Notes: generated from the letters alone by a model not told the origin. 64,000 nt of DNA from Isoperla grammatica (GCA_945910005.1 OX246747.1:2340254-2404253); one strand, 5' to 3'. Shown: positions 10,385 to 21,530, numbered from the stretch's first letter. Numbers and translations are program-made.

Positions 10385-11116
10385 AAAAATAACAACACAT
10401 TTGCATGAACAGTGCTCTTGTCCTGTTCGTTTCCATCGCCTAAAAGCACGATTTTTATCATTTAGCGAGTTAATAACCTCGTGGTCGAACCACGCAGGAT
10501 ATTTCATAACATTTATTTTGACTTCAGGGACCGTGTCATTGATAGCCTTATTTAGTAAATCGTAGAATATGTCACACTTTTTATTTACATCATCAGTAGC
10601 ATTTAAGGGCAAAGGATAGTCTCTACGTCAAAAACCGCAGAAAATGTTCATTATTAAATAATATCTCAAGATTGCAACAAGAAAGCGAAAATCTAAATCA
10701 GCAGCGAACTTTGCTTTGGTAAGCCCTACAGATTGAATAAAATATTTTAACCATTAGCGTAGTATTTTGATTATAATTCGATAATTAGTAATCAAATTAA
10801 TTATTTAGAAAAAAACATACTGATTATAATATAAGTCACGACTTAGCGCATTCAATGTGTAGGGCTTACTAAACCACAGTGCGCTGTTGATCAAGATTTT
10901 TGATTTCGAAGCCCATTCTTGTGATATAAATTAAAAATGAAAATTTGTTGCGGTTTTTGACGTAGGTGTATCCTTCCCTGTTAATTGATCCCACGAGCAG
11001 TTCAGTAATGATTTATTAAGTTTATTTAAATCAACTTTGTTCCAGTTTAATTTTGTTTGTATTTTCGGCCTGTATGTGTTGTTATTAGATTTGAGTGGGA
11101 TTATACACAAAAACAT
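10385..11116 (-). pseudogene. LINE fragment (endonuclease-RT linker), split by a MITE
   Basis: The - strand piece 10976-11116 (YRPKIQTKLNWNKVDLNK, NCSWDQLTGK) continues after the MITE into 10385-10612 (CDIFYDLLNKAINDTVPE, YPAWFDHEVINSLNDKNRAF, RRWKRTG). This is the linker between endonuclease and reverse transcriptase of a Jockey/CR1-type LINE. The catalytic domains are missing. Confidence 0.75.
10612..10975. mobile_element. MITE with ACGTCAAAAACCGCA ends
   Basis: The inverted ends share AAGGATA and CTACGTCAAAAACCGCA. A second internal inverted pair, around GTAAGCCCTACA (10,720) and TGTAGGGCTTAC (10,857), gives a nested hairpin. It interrupts a LINE reading frame, which proves insertion. A related copy sits in an odorant receptor intron (45.68-46.0 kb). 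The transposon superfamily is not clear. Confidence 0.7.
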
Positions 11117-11565
11117 ACGACACGAATATTTACATTGTAACCCACATCACATTTCATGTAATTTTTGTAATCTTTTTTCGTAATAAAATATTAAAACTTA
11201 CGAATGTATGCAAATGATAAAACTACGTCCTCGTTGTTGAACATCACCACCGATAATCCACATTTCTCGAAATTACAAGTTGATTGCAAATTGATTACAA
11301 ATAACAATCATGCCAGTGATCTAAATTAATAGCTCATTTACATACAAAGGTCAAATATTATTCACACATAGAAACTGTCAGTAATCTACGGCACGTTGAC
11401 GTTGCCTAGTTGTGCGCTTTTAGACCTGGTTAATGGGTTAATATCATTTAACCAAACAACAAAAATCATTGTAATGGTAACAGGGATGACATGGCAAATG
11501 AATTGACGACACATATTCTATTAGTTTTTTTGTCGTTTTTGACATTTTGACACATGCCTCCTCAT
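11117..11565. other. No gene seen
   Basis: AT-rich sequence without a supported feature. Confidence 0.5.
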
Positions 11566-11928
11566 TCATATCTCTGAACATTTCATTGAGGCCTTCAATA
11601 TGTCCTTTGTTTCGTTAGCGACAAAGCAATAAGCTATGACTCTTCCATTTCCACACCCATCCATTACCATGACATCTATAAGGGGCATTCCAAGTTTGTT
11701 AATTGTGTATGTCGTGTCCATTATGACGACCTCGGGAGACTTCAACATGGTAGTTCTCATATCGTCAGTCTGGAGGTATATCATGGAAATAGTCTCGCCC
11801 TTAAACCTTAACGATACGCGAGCATGGGGATCGAAAACTTTGATCTTTTTCAATTCATTTAAAAGCTGTTCTGTATCGGATAAATTCTTGGGTTTTAATT
11901 TTTTGCGTAGCTCGGCGTTGAAAAAGTA
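11566..11928 (-). pseudogene. MULE-type transposase fragment
   Basis: The fragment reads FNAELRKKLKPKNLSDTEQL, then FDPHARVSLRF, then MDTTYTINKLGMPLIDVMVM, then VIAYCFVANETKD. The 'DTTY.N..GMPL' block is the start of a MULE transposase domain as found in ZSWIM/FAR1-like elements, including its first catalytic aspartate. Nothing downstream continues it. Confidence 0.65.
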
Positions 11929-12600
11929 AAAGTAACGTAAAGGTTAAGTCCAAGATAGGCATGGATAGTTACATTCTAATCCCATTCTTATAGGGAACCC
12001 GCAACTGACGTCACATCCGGACTAAGACAAAGGAACAAATGAATTGAACTGATGGACAAACAATTAGCTGTCAAAATAATAAAATATCAAACATACCTAT
12101 AAAAACAAGTATAGCGATAGTAACTTCTCGCCATCTAAAACTTTAATGATGGACAACGGCTATGTGAAGGTTTTGTATGTGTATTTGTTTGTTTTTTGTT
12201 TTTTTTTCCAAAATCAGATGATATTATTTTTTGACAGCTTGTTGTTTGTTCATCGATTCAATTCATTTGTTTCATTGTTGTCTTTTGGTGTTGCTAGTAG
12301 CCTATAGGTAGTATACAATTGACATAGTCACATGTGTGATATCACTGATACAGCCATATTCGGGAGGCCTTTTGGCATATTACGACGATAATTTTGACCA
12401 ACCATGCACACAATTTTGTTCAGATTTAAGAAAAAAGGTATTATCTAACCTGATATTGCAAATATCTTTGGACGTCACACATTTGTGGGAGTCAGCAATG
12501 ATATGATGCTGCAGAATTGCTAGCGGCATTTGGTACGTTATTAGCTTCTCAGCATGCTGGATAAAAGTTGACCAGGCCTTATGCACATGGGTATTCAATA
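11929..12600. other. No gene seen
   Basis: AT-rich DNA with a T-run at about 12,190-12,210 and no supported coding region. Confidence 0.45.
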
Positions 12601-12841
12601 ATTTCCAATTTGGGTATCTAAATGGTCCGTGAGGCCATGCCTCTTAATGCCCCAATTTACTATACCGACATATCGGGGTTCTCGTGGACCAAACCTGGCT
12701 GGGAAAGTGTACGACGCAATTTTCCCACGTGGTTGCCGTCCGTGAAAATCCGACCTCGCCGGAGAGCAACCATAATTTACACATCTTGGTGGCGCGAATG
12801 ACCCTCGCCGTTAAAAGCGCCCTAAAAAAAAAAAAAAAAAA
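12600..12841 (+). mobile_element. LINE 3' end with poly(A)
   Basis: The segment ends 'catcttggtggcgcgaatgaccctcgccgttaaaagcgccct' followed by an 18-base A run. The 'ggtggcgc...aagcgccct' block is the same 3' end seen near 220 and 52,000. The block can form a stem (ggcgc/gcgcc) before the tail. Confidence 0.6.
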
Positions 12842-14055
12842 GGAACTACCTCGACTGGTTTTAATTGCTTGCAATGTAATATTAAAATATTACATGGCAA
12901 AGAACTACTCAAGAAATTATATTAATGATCTGATTACAAATTTGTTTTTATTAATAAAATGATTTCAAAGTTTTAACTTACAAACAAGTAATTACAAGTA
13001 CGAGTACACACAAAATTCCTCAGGTTATTATCCCCGCTTATTATTAACAATATTAACAAGCGGAATGATTAAAATTAAAATCATACTCCAAAAATTGCTT
13101 CTCTCATTCTTCGATTGGATATTTATATGACACGTGGATGAGACGTTTGTAGAATGAATAATTTTTGAAGTCGCCGGTCCCACGTCACCCCCCCCCCCCC
13201 TAACCCCCCCAGCAATGATTGCTACTCTCAGAACGGATTGCCTATACATACTCAGCCCACTCGCAATCCCTTCCGCAGTCCGGGCAATTACTGATGAGTA
13301 GAATACAGTTTTATATTCATAGAACTTATATTAGAATTTTATCACATTTCCGTAAGTACAATTAAAATAAAACATGTTAATATTGTGCCCGTGGGCACTT
13401 CAAGTAAATTTTTTGACGATGATTACGGACCTCCCCTTCCACCCATCTCACAGTTTACTTGTGCAGGCATAATACTATTTGTATGACTGCTTATACTACG
13501 GTTCATCCCGCCAACTTTATATTTCCACTTCGGGCACTGGTCAGGCCTACTCAGTAGGCCTAGGTCCTATATCTAGGGTTAATATAAAATTTGTTTATGA
13601 ACAAGCTCAATAACTTACAGAGCCTAGGCCTAGAAATATCAAAAAGACAAACTCGTTATCTGAAATCCAGTTCCTTGGGCAAGTTCGGAGCTGGAGATGA
13701 ACTCAGATATTGGGATAATATGTAATAAACACCTTGCCAAATCGGCAGTCAGCAAGCTCACAACGCAGAACACACGAATGCAAAATCCTCTGAATGCCAT
13801 CGCAACTGTTCGTAGTGGCCGGCCGATCAATCCCGCGGTTCTGATTGGTGCATGTGGATATAGCTCAAATAAGCACTGACATTTATTCCAACCTCGTGGA
13901 TATGGATCAAACAAGCACCGAGATAATCGACAGTAATAGAAAATTTCACCCAGAGATTGCGGAAATGGATTAAATACGCATTGACAATATGCAACACCAT
14001 AACAACTAAAAAAAAAGTGAAAAGTGGATATGGACGAAATAAGTACTAACACGAC
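12842..14055. other. No gene seen; low-complexity C run
   Basis: Contains a C-rich run at 13,188-13,210. The region 13,790-14,050 has loosely repeated 'tggatatggatcaaacaagcac' units and may be decayed LTR-element sequence attached to the gag fragment. Confidence 0.35.
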
Positions 14056-14310
14056 GATATGTCCGTCGCCATAGCGCATCTCTAAGTTCCGTACTAGTGC
14101 CCTGTAGTCCCGTTGTTCTGGTTCAGTGATGGTCTGGAGAACGTTGAGAGCATCTCTCCACAGAGCAATAATGAGGGCGATAGCCTTCTCCATGTCTCCC
14201 CACTGGTTGACCGTTGCCGCAGCCTCGAACTGTTTCAAGTATGTGCTCCACGGAGATCCGCCATCAAAAGTTGGTGGTTTCATTTTAGCTGCGCTGGAGG
14301 GTGTTGCTTC
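14056..14310 (-). pseudogene. Gypsy-type gag (capsid) fragment
   Basis: The fragment reads MKPPTFDGGSPWSTYLKQFE and LIIALWRDALNVLQTI, ending LVRNLEMRYGDGH. 'PPTFDG..W..Y..QFE' and 'A..VLQT.....Y..L...L..RYG' are hallmarks of the retrotransposon gag capsid region. It is followed by unrelated sequence, so only about 76 residues remain. Confidence 0.75.
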
Positions 14311-14510
14311 ACTTTTAAGAAATTGTATGAACTAACTGAAAAGTAATTCAATTACTTCATAAAGTAACTATAACTGTAACTGAATTACTTTACAAAAGTA
14401 ACTCTAACAACACTGATTTTATGGCCATGGAAGGAAAGAAATCTGAGGTGTGGCCATTTAAAACAAATGTAAATAATAGATACGAAGTAAAATTTAGCTA
14501 AGATGAATAC

Positions 14511-14802
14511 CCCAGGGACTGCTACCTTATCGTGGTGGGCAGGTTTGTGTGCTTTGATGATCCCGAGAGCTATGCCGGCGGAAGCGTATGCTTCTGGTAG
14601 GGCCACCCAAGCCGGACTGGTCGAGGAGGAGAAGTCAGACGAAGTGCAGTCCACACCCCAATCCCCTTTCCTCCCCTTTCCACCCCACCCTCCTATTGGC
14701 GCCTTTCCTCCAAACAGCCCCCCATTTCATCTTCATATATCACCCACTCATTGTCTCGATTAGCCTCGTTGCAAAAATATGAGACGTTAAGCCCAAAAAA
14801 AT
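14511..14802 (+). mobile_element. Short retroposon, head A (5' trimmed) + T2
   Basis: The copy is flanked by the 13-bp direct repeat CTAAGATGAATAC (14498-14510 and 14803-14815). It begins CCCAGGGACTGC, four bases into the consensus head, so half of P1 is lost. It shows that head A occurs with the T2 tail. Confidence 0.85.
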
Positions 14803-14879
14803 CTAAGATGAATACAGTATAATATGCATAAACTAAAATAGAAACAAATAAAGAAATAAAGATAAGAGAACCAATTTAG

Positions 14880-15005
14880 AGCTGGTGCTGTGTAATGCAC
14901 AACGCTTTAATTTAATTCCGGGGGTTGCCGATTCGATACCCAATACCAGTAATTCTGACTAAAGGTTTTCTTGAGGTTTTTCTCAGTCACGAGGTGAATG
15001 CTTGG
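14880..15005 (+). repeat. Possible tRNA-derived SINE fragment
   Basis: A B-box-like 'gttgccgattcgatacc' is followed by 'aaggttttcttgaggttttt', resembling the inverted block at 7.74-7.87 kb. Weak evidence. Confidence 0.2.
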
Positions 15006-15034
15006 ATTAAGACGAACTAACAGCCCTTGTGCAT

Positions 15035-15203
15035 TCCTTCCCCATTTCATCATCCCTGTCCTCCTCTTTCCCCTCCCTCACGCGCCGTCCTACTTGCCCT
15101 TTCCTCCAAAGAGCCCCCAATTTCATCTTCATTATCACCCACTCATCGTCTTGATTAGCCAAGTTGCAAAAATATAAGACGTAAAGCCCAATTATCAATC
15201 ATG
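15035..15203 (+). mobile_element. Short retroposon T2 fragment
   Basis: The T2 tail from 'cctctttcccctccctcacgc' to 'gacgtaaagcccaattatcaatca'. Head missing. Confidence 0.7.
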
Positions 15204-15299
15204 GTAGCGTTTCTGGCTCATTTGAGCCTGTCTTCACCAACAGTGCGTGCACTCTGCATCTGTAGGCGGAGCAGATGGAAGTCTCCTCCCAACTGCCTT

Positions 15300-15430
15300 T
15301 CATTGGATATTACAGTCGTTACTCGTTAGAGTTGCTTCCATCTTATTAAATTTGTCTATTATCGTTTTAGAATACCCTATTAATTGCATATGTGTTTCAT
15401 ATGCATTCAATGGTGTAGCATACTCGGAAA
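15300..15430 (-). CDS. Candidate terminal exon, unknown gene
   Basis: After an acceptor (ctctcaaattacag) the frame reads SEYATPLNAYETHMQLIGYS, then KTIIDKFNKMEATL, and stops at 15302-15300. Joined in phase 1 to the exon at 15551-15611 it gives one continuous frame. I do not recognise the protein. It may be the 3' end of the MADF gene (21.6-22.9 kb), but the link is not shown. Confidence 0.4.
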
Positions 15431-15550
15431 CTGTAATTTGAGAGAAAAACAAGAAAACACAATGGTTTTTAGTGTTATCATTTTGTTAAAAATAAAATAG
15501 CCCACAGTAGTATCCCTTCAATTTACAATGGGCTAAATATTTGGTGTTAC

Positions 15551-15611
15551 CAACCTGAGAGGTCTTGAATTGGTGGCCTGTATGTATTTCTAGACCCTGA
15601 ATTTTAATCAC
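15551..15611 (-). CDS. Candidate internal exon, unknown gene
   Basis: A 61-bp exon lies between acceptor ccttgttttag and donor GTAACACC. It reads VIKIQGLEIHTGHQFKTSQ and is open only in phase 0. It passes into the 15300-15430 exon in phase 1. The product is unknown. Confidence 0.4.
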
Positions 15612-15923
15612 CTAAAACAAGGCAAGATGAAGGATAAAACATCTAAAAATTAAAATATAATGCATAGGTCTTATTAGTTTAATAGATGCCAATCGGTTGG
15701 AATAGCAGAATGTGAAGATAGTATCCAACAGCATACCTTCTTGTAGGATGAGGAATTCAAGATTTGAAAGTGAACAATAAAGATACAAAAATACAAAAAA
15801 CTATAGTTTTTTTACCACGCAATCAAAATTCGCATTCCTATTCTTGCATTCTACTGAGATATATTATAAACTGTACTATGCCTAAAACCCTGCTTATTTT
15901 TCTAATAGTAAATGGAAACTTAC

Positions 15924-16040
15924 TGGTACTGTTAAGATTAGTTTGAAAGGTCAAATAGCCACCGTCATTAAAATTGCCAGTGTCATGTGATTCTTCAATC
16001 TTTGGTACAGAAACAGCAGTTACCATGCCCGCTGTAGGAC
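15924..16040 (-). CDS. Candidate internal exon, unknown gene
   Basis: A 117-bp exon lies between acceptor tatcttgcag and donor GTAAGT. It reads GPTAGMVTAVSVPKIEESHD, then TGNFNDGGYLTFQTNLNS. It is symmetric (phase 1 to 1). The next exon found (15611) needs phase 0, so an exon is missing or this belongs to another transcript. Confidence 0.4.
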
Positions 16041-16299
16041 CTGCAAGATAACAACATTTCTCAAACAATTGTTGAAATACCCGAAATTACACGTATTATT
16101 TGTTGCATTGCACAGTAAGTTAGCAGTAGGGGATCGACTAGTACCAAAATTACATTGAGATATGTAAATGAAACTTCACACTGGTATTAATCAAATCAAT
16201 CCTTCAATCAGTTTTGCCTATATTATTCCTTGATTAAATACACATCACAAACACATACACACATTGAACTTTTAAATTTCTAATATGGTAGTATTGTAG

Positions 16300-16538
16300 T
16301 AGCTATGCCGGCGGAAGCGTATGCTTCTGGTAGGGCCACCCTAGCCGGACTGGTCGAGGGGGAGAAGTCAGACAACGTGCAGTCCACACCCCAATCCCCT
16401 TTCCTCCCCTTTTCCCTTTCCTCACGCGCCCTCCTACTTGCCCCTTTCCTCCAAACAGTCCTGTATTTCATCTTCATTATCACCCACTCATCGTCTTGAT
16501 TAGCCTAGTTGCAAAAATATAAGACGTTAAGCCCAAAT
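16300..16538 (+). mobile_element. Short retroposon, truncated head A + T2
   Basis: It starts inside head A at 'agctatgccggcggaagcg' and ends with T2 plus an (ATA)n tail. The ribozyme part is absent. No clear target duplication. Confidence 0.75.
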
Positions 16539-17339
16539 AATAATAATAATAAAAGTAAGTAATGTAATTTGTAATTTCAATACCTTTAAAAAGTTATTTA
16601 CCCAGGTCTAGATTTGACCCTGATGAGAAACAAGAACGGAACCCTAGATAATTTTTTTACAAAAGCTATAACCAGTTGGACATTGTTTTTAGTTATTGTA
16701 GTTTTCATCTAAGATAGATACCACTGTACTTCATGAGAATATACAAAAATGCCTTGAATTTGAACTTATGTGGCTTTAAGTGTGTGATTGTGAACCAATT
16801 TTCCATAGCAACAAATCCTGTACATACCTTGTCAGTTGTCTGTGCATATGGCCCTCATCTTTCTTATTCTTCAAAGTAAATGTTTTACACTAAATAATTA
16901 TGTACGTCCATCAATATTAATTAAATGAATTGACATAACGTATGAAAATGAATATTTCTTGGTTGTATATGAGACGTTTTTACACCCTGCATCAATTTAA
17001 TCTGCATGGGGGCAAGTGTAGACCTACCATATGTAGTAGTTAAGACAATTCAAATTTGAAGTTTCCGCCCACGGTTGGGCCTGCGGTGAGGCGCAAGATG
17101 GGTGGTGGGCATAATAACATGAATGTGAGCATGATGATAGCATGAATGTGGGCATGATAACGACGTCACCTAGGCAGGATAGAAGGACCCACACAATATG
17201 TCGAGTACACTGGAGTGTAGTGTGCGATGCAACACGGTCGACACTCGCTGCATTCAGACTGTCATTTCGGGTCAGTGCTCGTGTTTGCAGTCGGGGCGTC
17301 GAGTGATGACGTCCCGGGTGCATCCCTGTTCCGAAACTA

Positions 17340-17415
17340 GCTGAACATGCCATTTCCGTGCTGAGGCCATTCCGTAACTTGCTGGAAATCATAGGCTGAG
17401 CGTTCCTTACTGATT
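17340..17415. repeat. Repeat shared with 49.7 kb
   Basis: The reverse complement reads 'gctcagcctatgattt..gcaagttacggaatggcctcagcacggaaatggca' and matches about 49,705-49,775 closely. Both probably derive from one interspersed element. Here it lies downstream of the Harbinger transposase. Confidence 0.5.
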
Positions 17416-17521
17416 CAAACTGAAGGATGATCTCCTTAAAGGTTAAGTGCAGCCAGGTGGCGGCACAAATGATTCCGTACGACACCCATGTCGTAATGAT
17501 CTCGATCTCGAGCTCTCTCTA

Positions 17522-17580
17522 CCTGCCCAGGGACTGCCACCTTATCGTGGTGGGCAGGTTTGCGTGCTTTGTTGATCCCG
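17522..17580 (+). ncRNA. Candidate HDV-like ribozyme
   Basis: The fold is the same as at 6899, with P1 CCTGCCCA/TGGGCAGG, P2 GGGA/TCCC and P3 CCAC/GTGG all intact, starting at the element boundary. Confidence 0.6.
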
Positions 17581-17905
17581 AGAGCTATGCCGGCGGAAGC
17601 GTATGCTTCTGGTAGGGCCACCCAAGCCGGACTGGTCGAGGAGGAGAAGTCAGACGAAGTGCAGTCCACACCCCAATCCCCTTTCCCCCCCCACTGTCCC
17701 ATTGAATGTTTCTCCTCCCACTTGGCCCTGCCCTCCCTTGCTGGACTCCCGTATGACGACTCACGCGACGTACAATGGATCTGATTCGGATGTGGCTTTA
17801 TTCTTCATTATCATCTTTCTTATCTTCATTATCACCCGCTCATCGTCTCGATTAGCCATCGTTGCATAAATATGAGACGTTAAGCCCCATTAATCAATCA
17901 ATCAA
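17522..17905 (+). mobile_element. Short retroposon, head A + T1, inserted in transposase 3' end
   Basis: A full 384-bp copy lies between 14-bp direct repeats TCGAGCTCTCTCTA (17508-17521 and 17906-17919). It interrupts the last codons of the HARBI1-like gene on the other strand. The insertion site and its reading frame can be read exactly. Confidence 0.95.
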
Positions 17906-19075
17906 TCGAGCTCTCTCTAACAGTGGCTGAGAAAACATTAATTCTGCCTCTTGGAATAACTCCAGCCATTGTTCTACAAAAGGCTCTTTACCGTTTTCTA
18001 CATAGTTGTGTAGAGCGCAACACGCAGGCACCACTTGTGGCACAAACCTGTAGTCAACGTCGATTCTTTTTAAAAGGCAACGCCAGCGAGCTTTCAAGCG
18101 CCCAAATGCAATTTCTACGTTAATTCTAAATGAGCTAAGGTATACATTGAAAGATTTTTGCTCATGTGTAAGTCGGCCAGTGTAACCTTTCATAAGCCAA
18201 GGAAGCAGAGGATACGCCGCATCTCCCAAGATCATCGTGGGGACATTAACTCCGTCTATGATGCGTGGCGCTTTGGGAATCATGGTGTCTGCATGCACGT
18301 ATATGTTAGATTCATCTAACACACGTGCATCGTGCGCTGAACCCGGCAATATACAGCTGATGTCTCGGAAGCGATACCGGTTATCAACTACACCTTGAAG
18401 AACCACCGATGGCCATCCCTTTCGGTTGATGAAGTCACGGTATCCTTCTGTTGGTGGTAGAATTGGAATGTGACTTCCATCAATTGACAAGAATGTCTGA
18501 GGAAATTTGGAGCTCTGTTCTACAAGATATGCTATCTCTCGAGCCTCCACTTCATTGGGCATTGACAATACATTCGGCAAAAGAATGGTGTTAATTGCTT
18601 TGACTACAGCATAAACTGTTTTTAGAACAGTGCTTTTAGCAACACCCAACTGATAAGATACAAGTCTGTACTCGCCACATGATGCCAACTTGTATAAGGT
18701 AATGGCCACCTTCTTCCTAGTTTCTAAGGGCAATTGTAATGAAACAGGGGAGGCAGACAGTGCAGGTTCCAGATCCACACAAAGTCTTTCGAAGGAATCA
18801 CGTCTCATACGAAAGTTAGCAATCCACTCGTCGTCATTAAAATGGAGCTGAACGACATGGTCCCACCAGTCGGAACTTCGGACTCTGTTCCTGCCTCGTT
18901 CCCGTATTGGTCGTGCAATTAACGGTAACAGTGCGGGGTTTATAGTTGCCCATATGTTGTTCATGTCATTGCGATACTGAGCTGCGAGGTGAACGATGCG
19001 TGCCCTGAACACTCTGCGACGACGCAATACCGCTGCCCTACGATCACCTTGAGCCAAAACCAGAGCGGCATGCAT
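17894..19075 (-). CDS. PIF/Harbinger transposase (HARBI1-like), C-terminus altered
   Basis: A 393-codon intact frame from ATG at 19075. DDE_Tnp_4 nuclease with the catalytic acids in their usual settings: D199 (FLSIDGSHIPI), D285 (ILGDAAYPL) and E321 (NVEIAFGRLKARW). A helix-turn-helix lies near residues 135-160 (YQLGVAKSTVLKTV). It would cut and join transposon ends in the nucleus and usually needs a second Myb/MADF-type protein. Its last residues and stop come from the retroposon at 17522-17905. Beyond the insertion the old frame continues DRDHYDMGVVRNHLCRHLAA, the usual Harbinger C-terminus, so about 20 residues were replaced. No TIRs were found. Confidence 0.85.
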   Translation of the reverse strand: MHAALVLAQGDRRAAVLRRRRVFRARIVHLAAQYRNDMNNIWATINPALLPLIARPIRERGRNRVRSSDWWDHVVQLHFNDDEWIANFRMRRDSFERLCVDLEPALSASPVSLQLPLETRKKVAITLYKLASCGEYRLVSYQLGVAKSTVLKTVYAVVKAINTILLPNVLSMPNEVEAREIAYLVEQSSKFPQTFLSIDGSHIPILPPTEGYRDFINRKGWPSVVLQGVVDNRYRFRDISCILPGSAHDARVLDESNIYVHADTMIPKAPRIIDGVNVPTMILGDAAYPLLPWLMKGYTGRLTHEQKSFNVYLSSFRINVEIAFGRLKARWRCLLKRIDVDYRFVPQVVPACCALHNYVENGKEPFVEQWLELFQEAELMFSQPLLERARLID

Positions 19076-19138
19076 GACGGCAGCACAGTTACGTAAAAAT
19101 ATATCGTTACGCTCAATTTTCAGAATGTTATTTGTTAG

Positions 19139-20100
19139 GTCTACGTTTGAAGAGGTTGGAACGAGGTTAGGAACGAGTAGGAGCTGAAAAAAATAACTCA
19201 GTTGTAAAGGCTTACTAACTACAATCTAATAATTGCCAATTATTTATATAATATGTAGATCTAAGACAAGGCCTGCATATTTCTTGCTTACCTAGGAGGA
19301 CTAGCCAAATTGACCAAGTAGTAAACGTGATCGATCAAGATCAAAATAACGCCAGAATAGAATGTGAGGTCGGCCTAAGCCTATTGGTGGTTGTTCGAGG
19401 AGGTTGGATCGAGGTTAGGAACGAGTAGGGGCTGAAAAAACCTTTTCGCCGAAGGTGAAAAATTTTCTTGCTATATTAGTTATTTCTCGATTTTTAGGCT
19501 TAAATAAATACGTTTTGAGGGCCATAACCCGCCCCTTCCCTAATTACGCCACTGAGTTTCAAGCACCCATTAGCTTTTATTTTGTAATGCTACAAAGTGC
19601 AAACTAAGACAGAGGAAATGTATTGTGACGAAAATCTTGGCTTTCTCCGGGGCGTGGGGCCCTCTGTGTTTCTGCAATTATTATTCACTATTTAGTTGGT
19701 GAATGTTTACCCGGGTATCCGTGTGGTATTGTATGTCGGGATGTGCCTAAAACGCTAAATTGGGTGGGTCCCAGGAAAAAGTGGGGGGGAATCTCCCCCC
19801 ATTCCCCCCCCCCTTCCTACGCGCCTGCCTACTAAAGACAATCTGATAATTGCCTTTGTATACAAATGTAGATCTAGAACTACATATTTCATGCCTACCT
19901 AGACTAGCCTAGCCTAGGCTAGTTGACCAAGTAGGCCTAGTAAACGTAGCCACACCACTGGCCTTGCATACGTTTAGGGTTAGGGCCTAGACCTAGCCGC
20001 TACAGTATTTCGTCCACAGATGAATAATAATTACCGTAAATAATATTATTTGTAGTTACGATTGAGGTTAGGAACAAGTAGGATGGCTGAAAAATGACAC
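19139..20100. repeat. Degenerate duplicated segments upstream of the transposase
   Basis: The block 'gaggttaggaacgagtagg..ctgaaaaa' occurs near 19160, 19410 and 20065. A second block, 'aatctaataattgcc...atgtagatcta...tacctag...gaccaagtag', occurs near 19220-19320 and 19835-19940. They look like an old tandem duplication upstream of the transposase. No coding sequence seen. Confidence 0.45.
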
Positions 20101-20447
20101 ATATGTAGATTATAGTAAATATAATCTAATGAAATAATATATAGCGTACAATACAATCCAAGTTCACGTTTCACGAAATGATACCTCAACAAAACAAAAC
20201 AACAAACACGCGTTGTCTCCCAGCTGTTGTCAAATCAGCTGTCAATGTCAACCATATAAAAAAGGCGGTGTCGTTCGAGAGACCACTCGAAAGGCGGTGA
20301 AAATTTCCAAAATGGCTGGCGTTTTAGAAATGACAAACTGTTTTACCAATACCGTTTTTGAATCTGTTGATATACAGTGATTTGTTTAAATCGTTTTTGG
20401 GCAAAACCGGTTTGCTAAACCGTTTTATATCTCTGATGATATACGTA

Positions 20448-21530
20448 GTCTATGTCTCCTCCCACTTGGCCCTGCCCTCCCTTGCTGGACTCCCATACGA
20501 CGACCCACGCGACGTACAATGGATCTGATTCGGATGTGGATTTTTTTTTCATCATCATCTTTCCCATCTTCATTATCACCCGCTCATCGTCTCGATTAGC
20601 CATAGTTTATTTATTATTTATTTATTAATCATTTCCATTTACTACAAAAGTGAATGGGGGTTGGCAGAAAAGAGCACAGCTCCAAACACCAGAGTGACTG
20701 CCAACCATACTAAAATTACTTAAAATCTAAATATAATAATGAACATATTACAAAATACAAAATATAAAATATAAAACAAAAAACATGAAAACATAATATG
20801 AATGAAAATATAATTATAAGATACAACTGTTAAATATGAAGTAAAAAAGAATAAAAAAATGAAAATTTACAAAACAATATTTAAAAAATGCTCCGTTAAA
20901 GAGGCTTTGAAGACATCTAATGAGCGTGCCATCCTGATCTTGAGTGGAAGGGAATTCCACGATTGACAAGCCCTATAATAGAACCCTTTCTGGTAGGCTG
21001 CTGTTCTGGCAAAAGGTGGCCTGAACAATAGACCCCTACCAAATTGGGCACTACGATTACAGGCTTGCAGTCTTACATATGGATCCAGGTTTGTCCTACC
21101 ATTCAACATGCCCCACAAAAATTGTAGCTCTACTTTTTTCCTGAATGTTTCCAGGGATGGAATCTTCAATGATGCACGTCTTGCCGTAGCACTATGAGTG
21201 GTAAATTGCGACCTAGCAGCAATAAAGCGTGTAGCTCTACTTTGGACACGCTCCAACTTCATCTTGTTGCTTATAGATGTTGGGTCCCACGCTGGGCAGC
21301 CGTAGACGAGATGAGGTCTAACGAGCGCTAGGTAAACAGCCCTTTTGGTGCTAGGCTGAGCATGATGCAGGTGTCTAGCAATGAAATATAAATGCCTGGT
21401 GGCTTTGGCTCGTACTACTTCACAATGAGTGTTCCATTTTAGATCACTTGTAACAATTACACCTAGTAGTCTGACACGTTTTTTCTCTGCACAAATATGA
21501 GACGTTAAGCCCCATTAATCAATCAATCAG
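20448..21530 (+). mobile_element. Short retroposon T1 copy split by a LINE
   Basis: The T1 tail runs from 'tctcctcccacttggccc' to 'gattagccatagtt' (about 20605). It resumes at 'gcacaaatatgagacgttaagccccattaatcaatc' (about 21490-21530). Between them lies a - strand LINE 3' piece, so the retroposon is older than that LINE copy. Confidence 0.75.
20609..21488 (-). pseudogene. LINE 3' fragment (Jockey/CR1-like), nested
   Basis: The frame at 20867-21262 reads MKLERVQSRATRFIAARSQF, PSLETFRKKVELQFLWGMLN, then FYYRACQSWNSLPLKI. This is the C-terminal region after the reverse transcriptase. Upstream the same frame shows LVRPHLVYGCPAWDP. The 3' end carries a (TAAA/AATA) tail near 20610-20630. The 5' part is truncated, as is usual for LINEs. 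Confidence 0.75.

Noticed and set aside
13639..14050. Coding sequence after the gag fragment in the 214-codon frame
   Set aside because: The later part reads as Cys/Phe-rich random sequence with no gag or pol motif.
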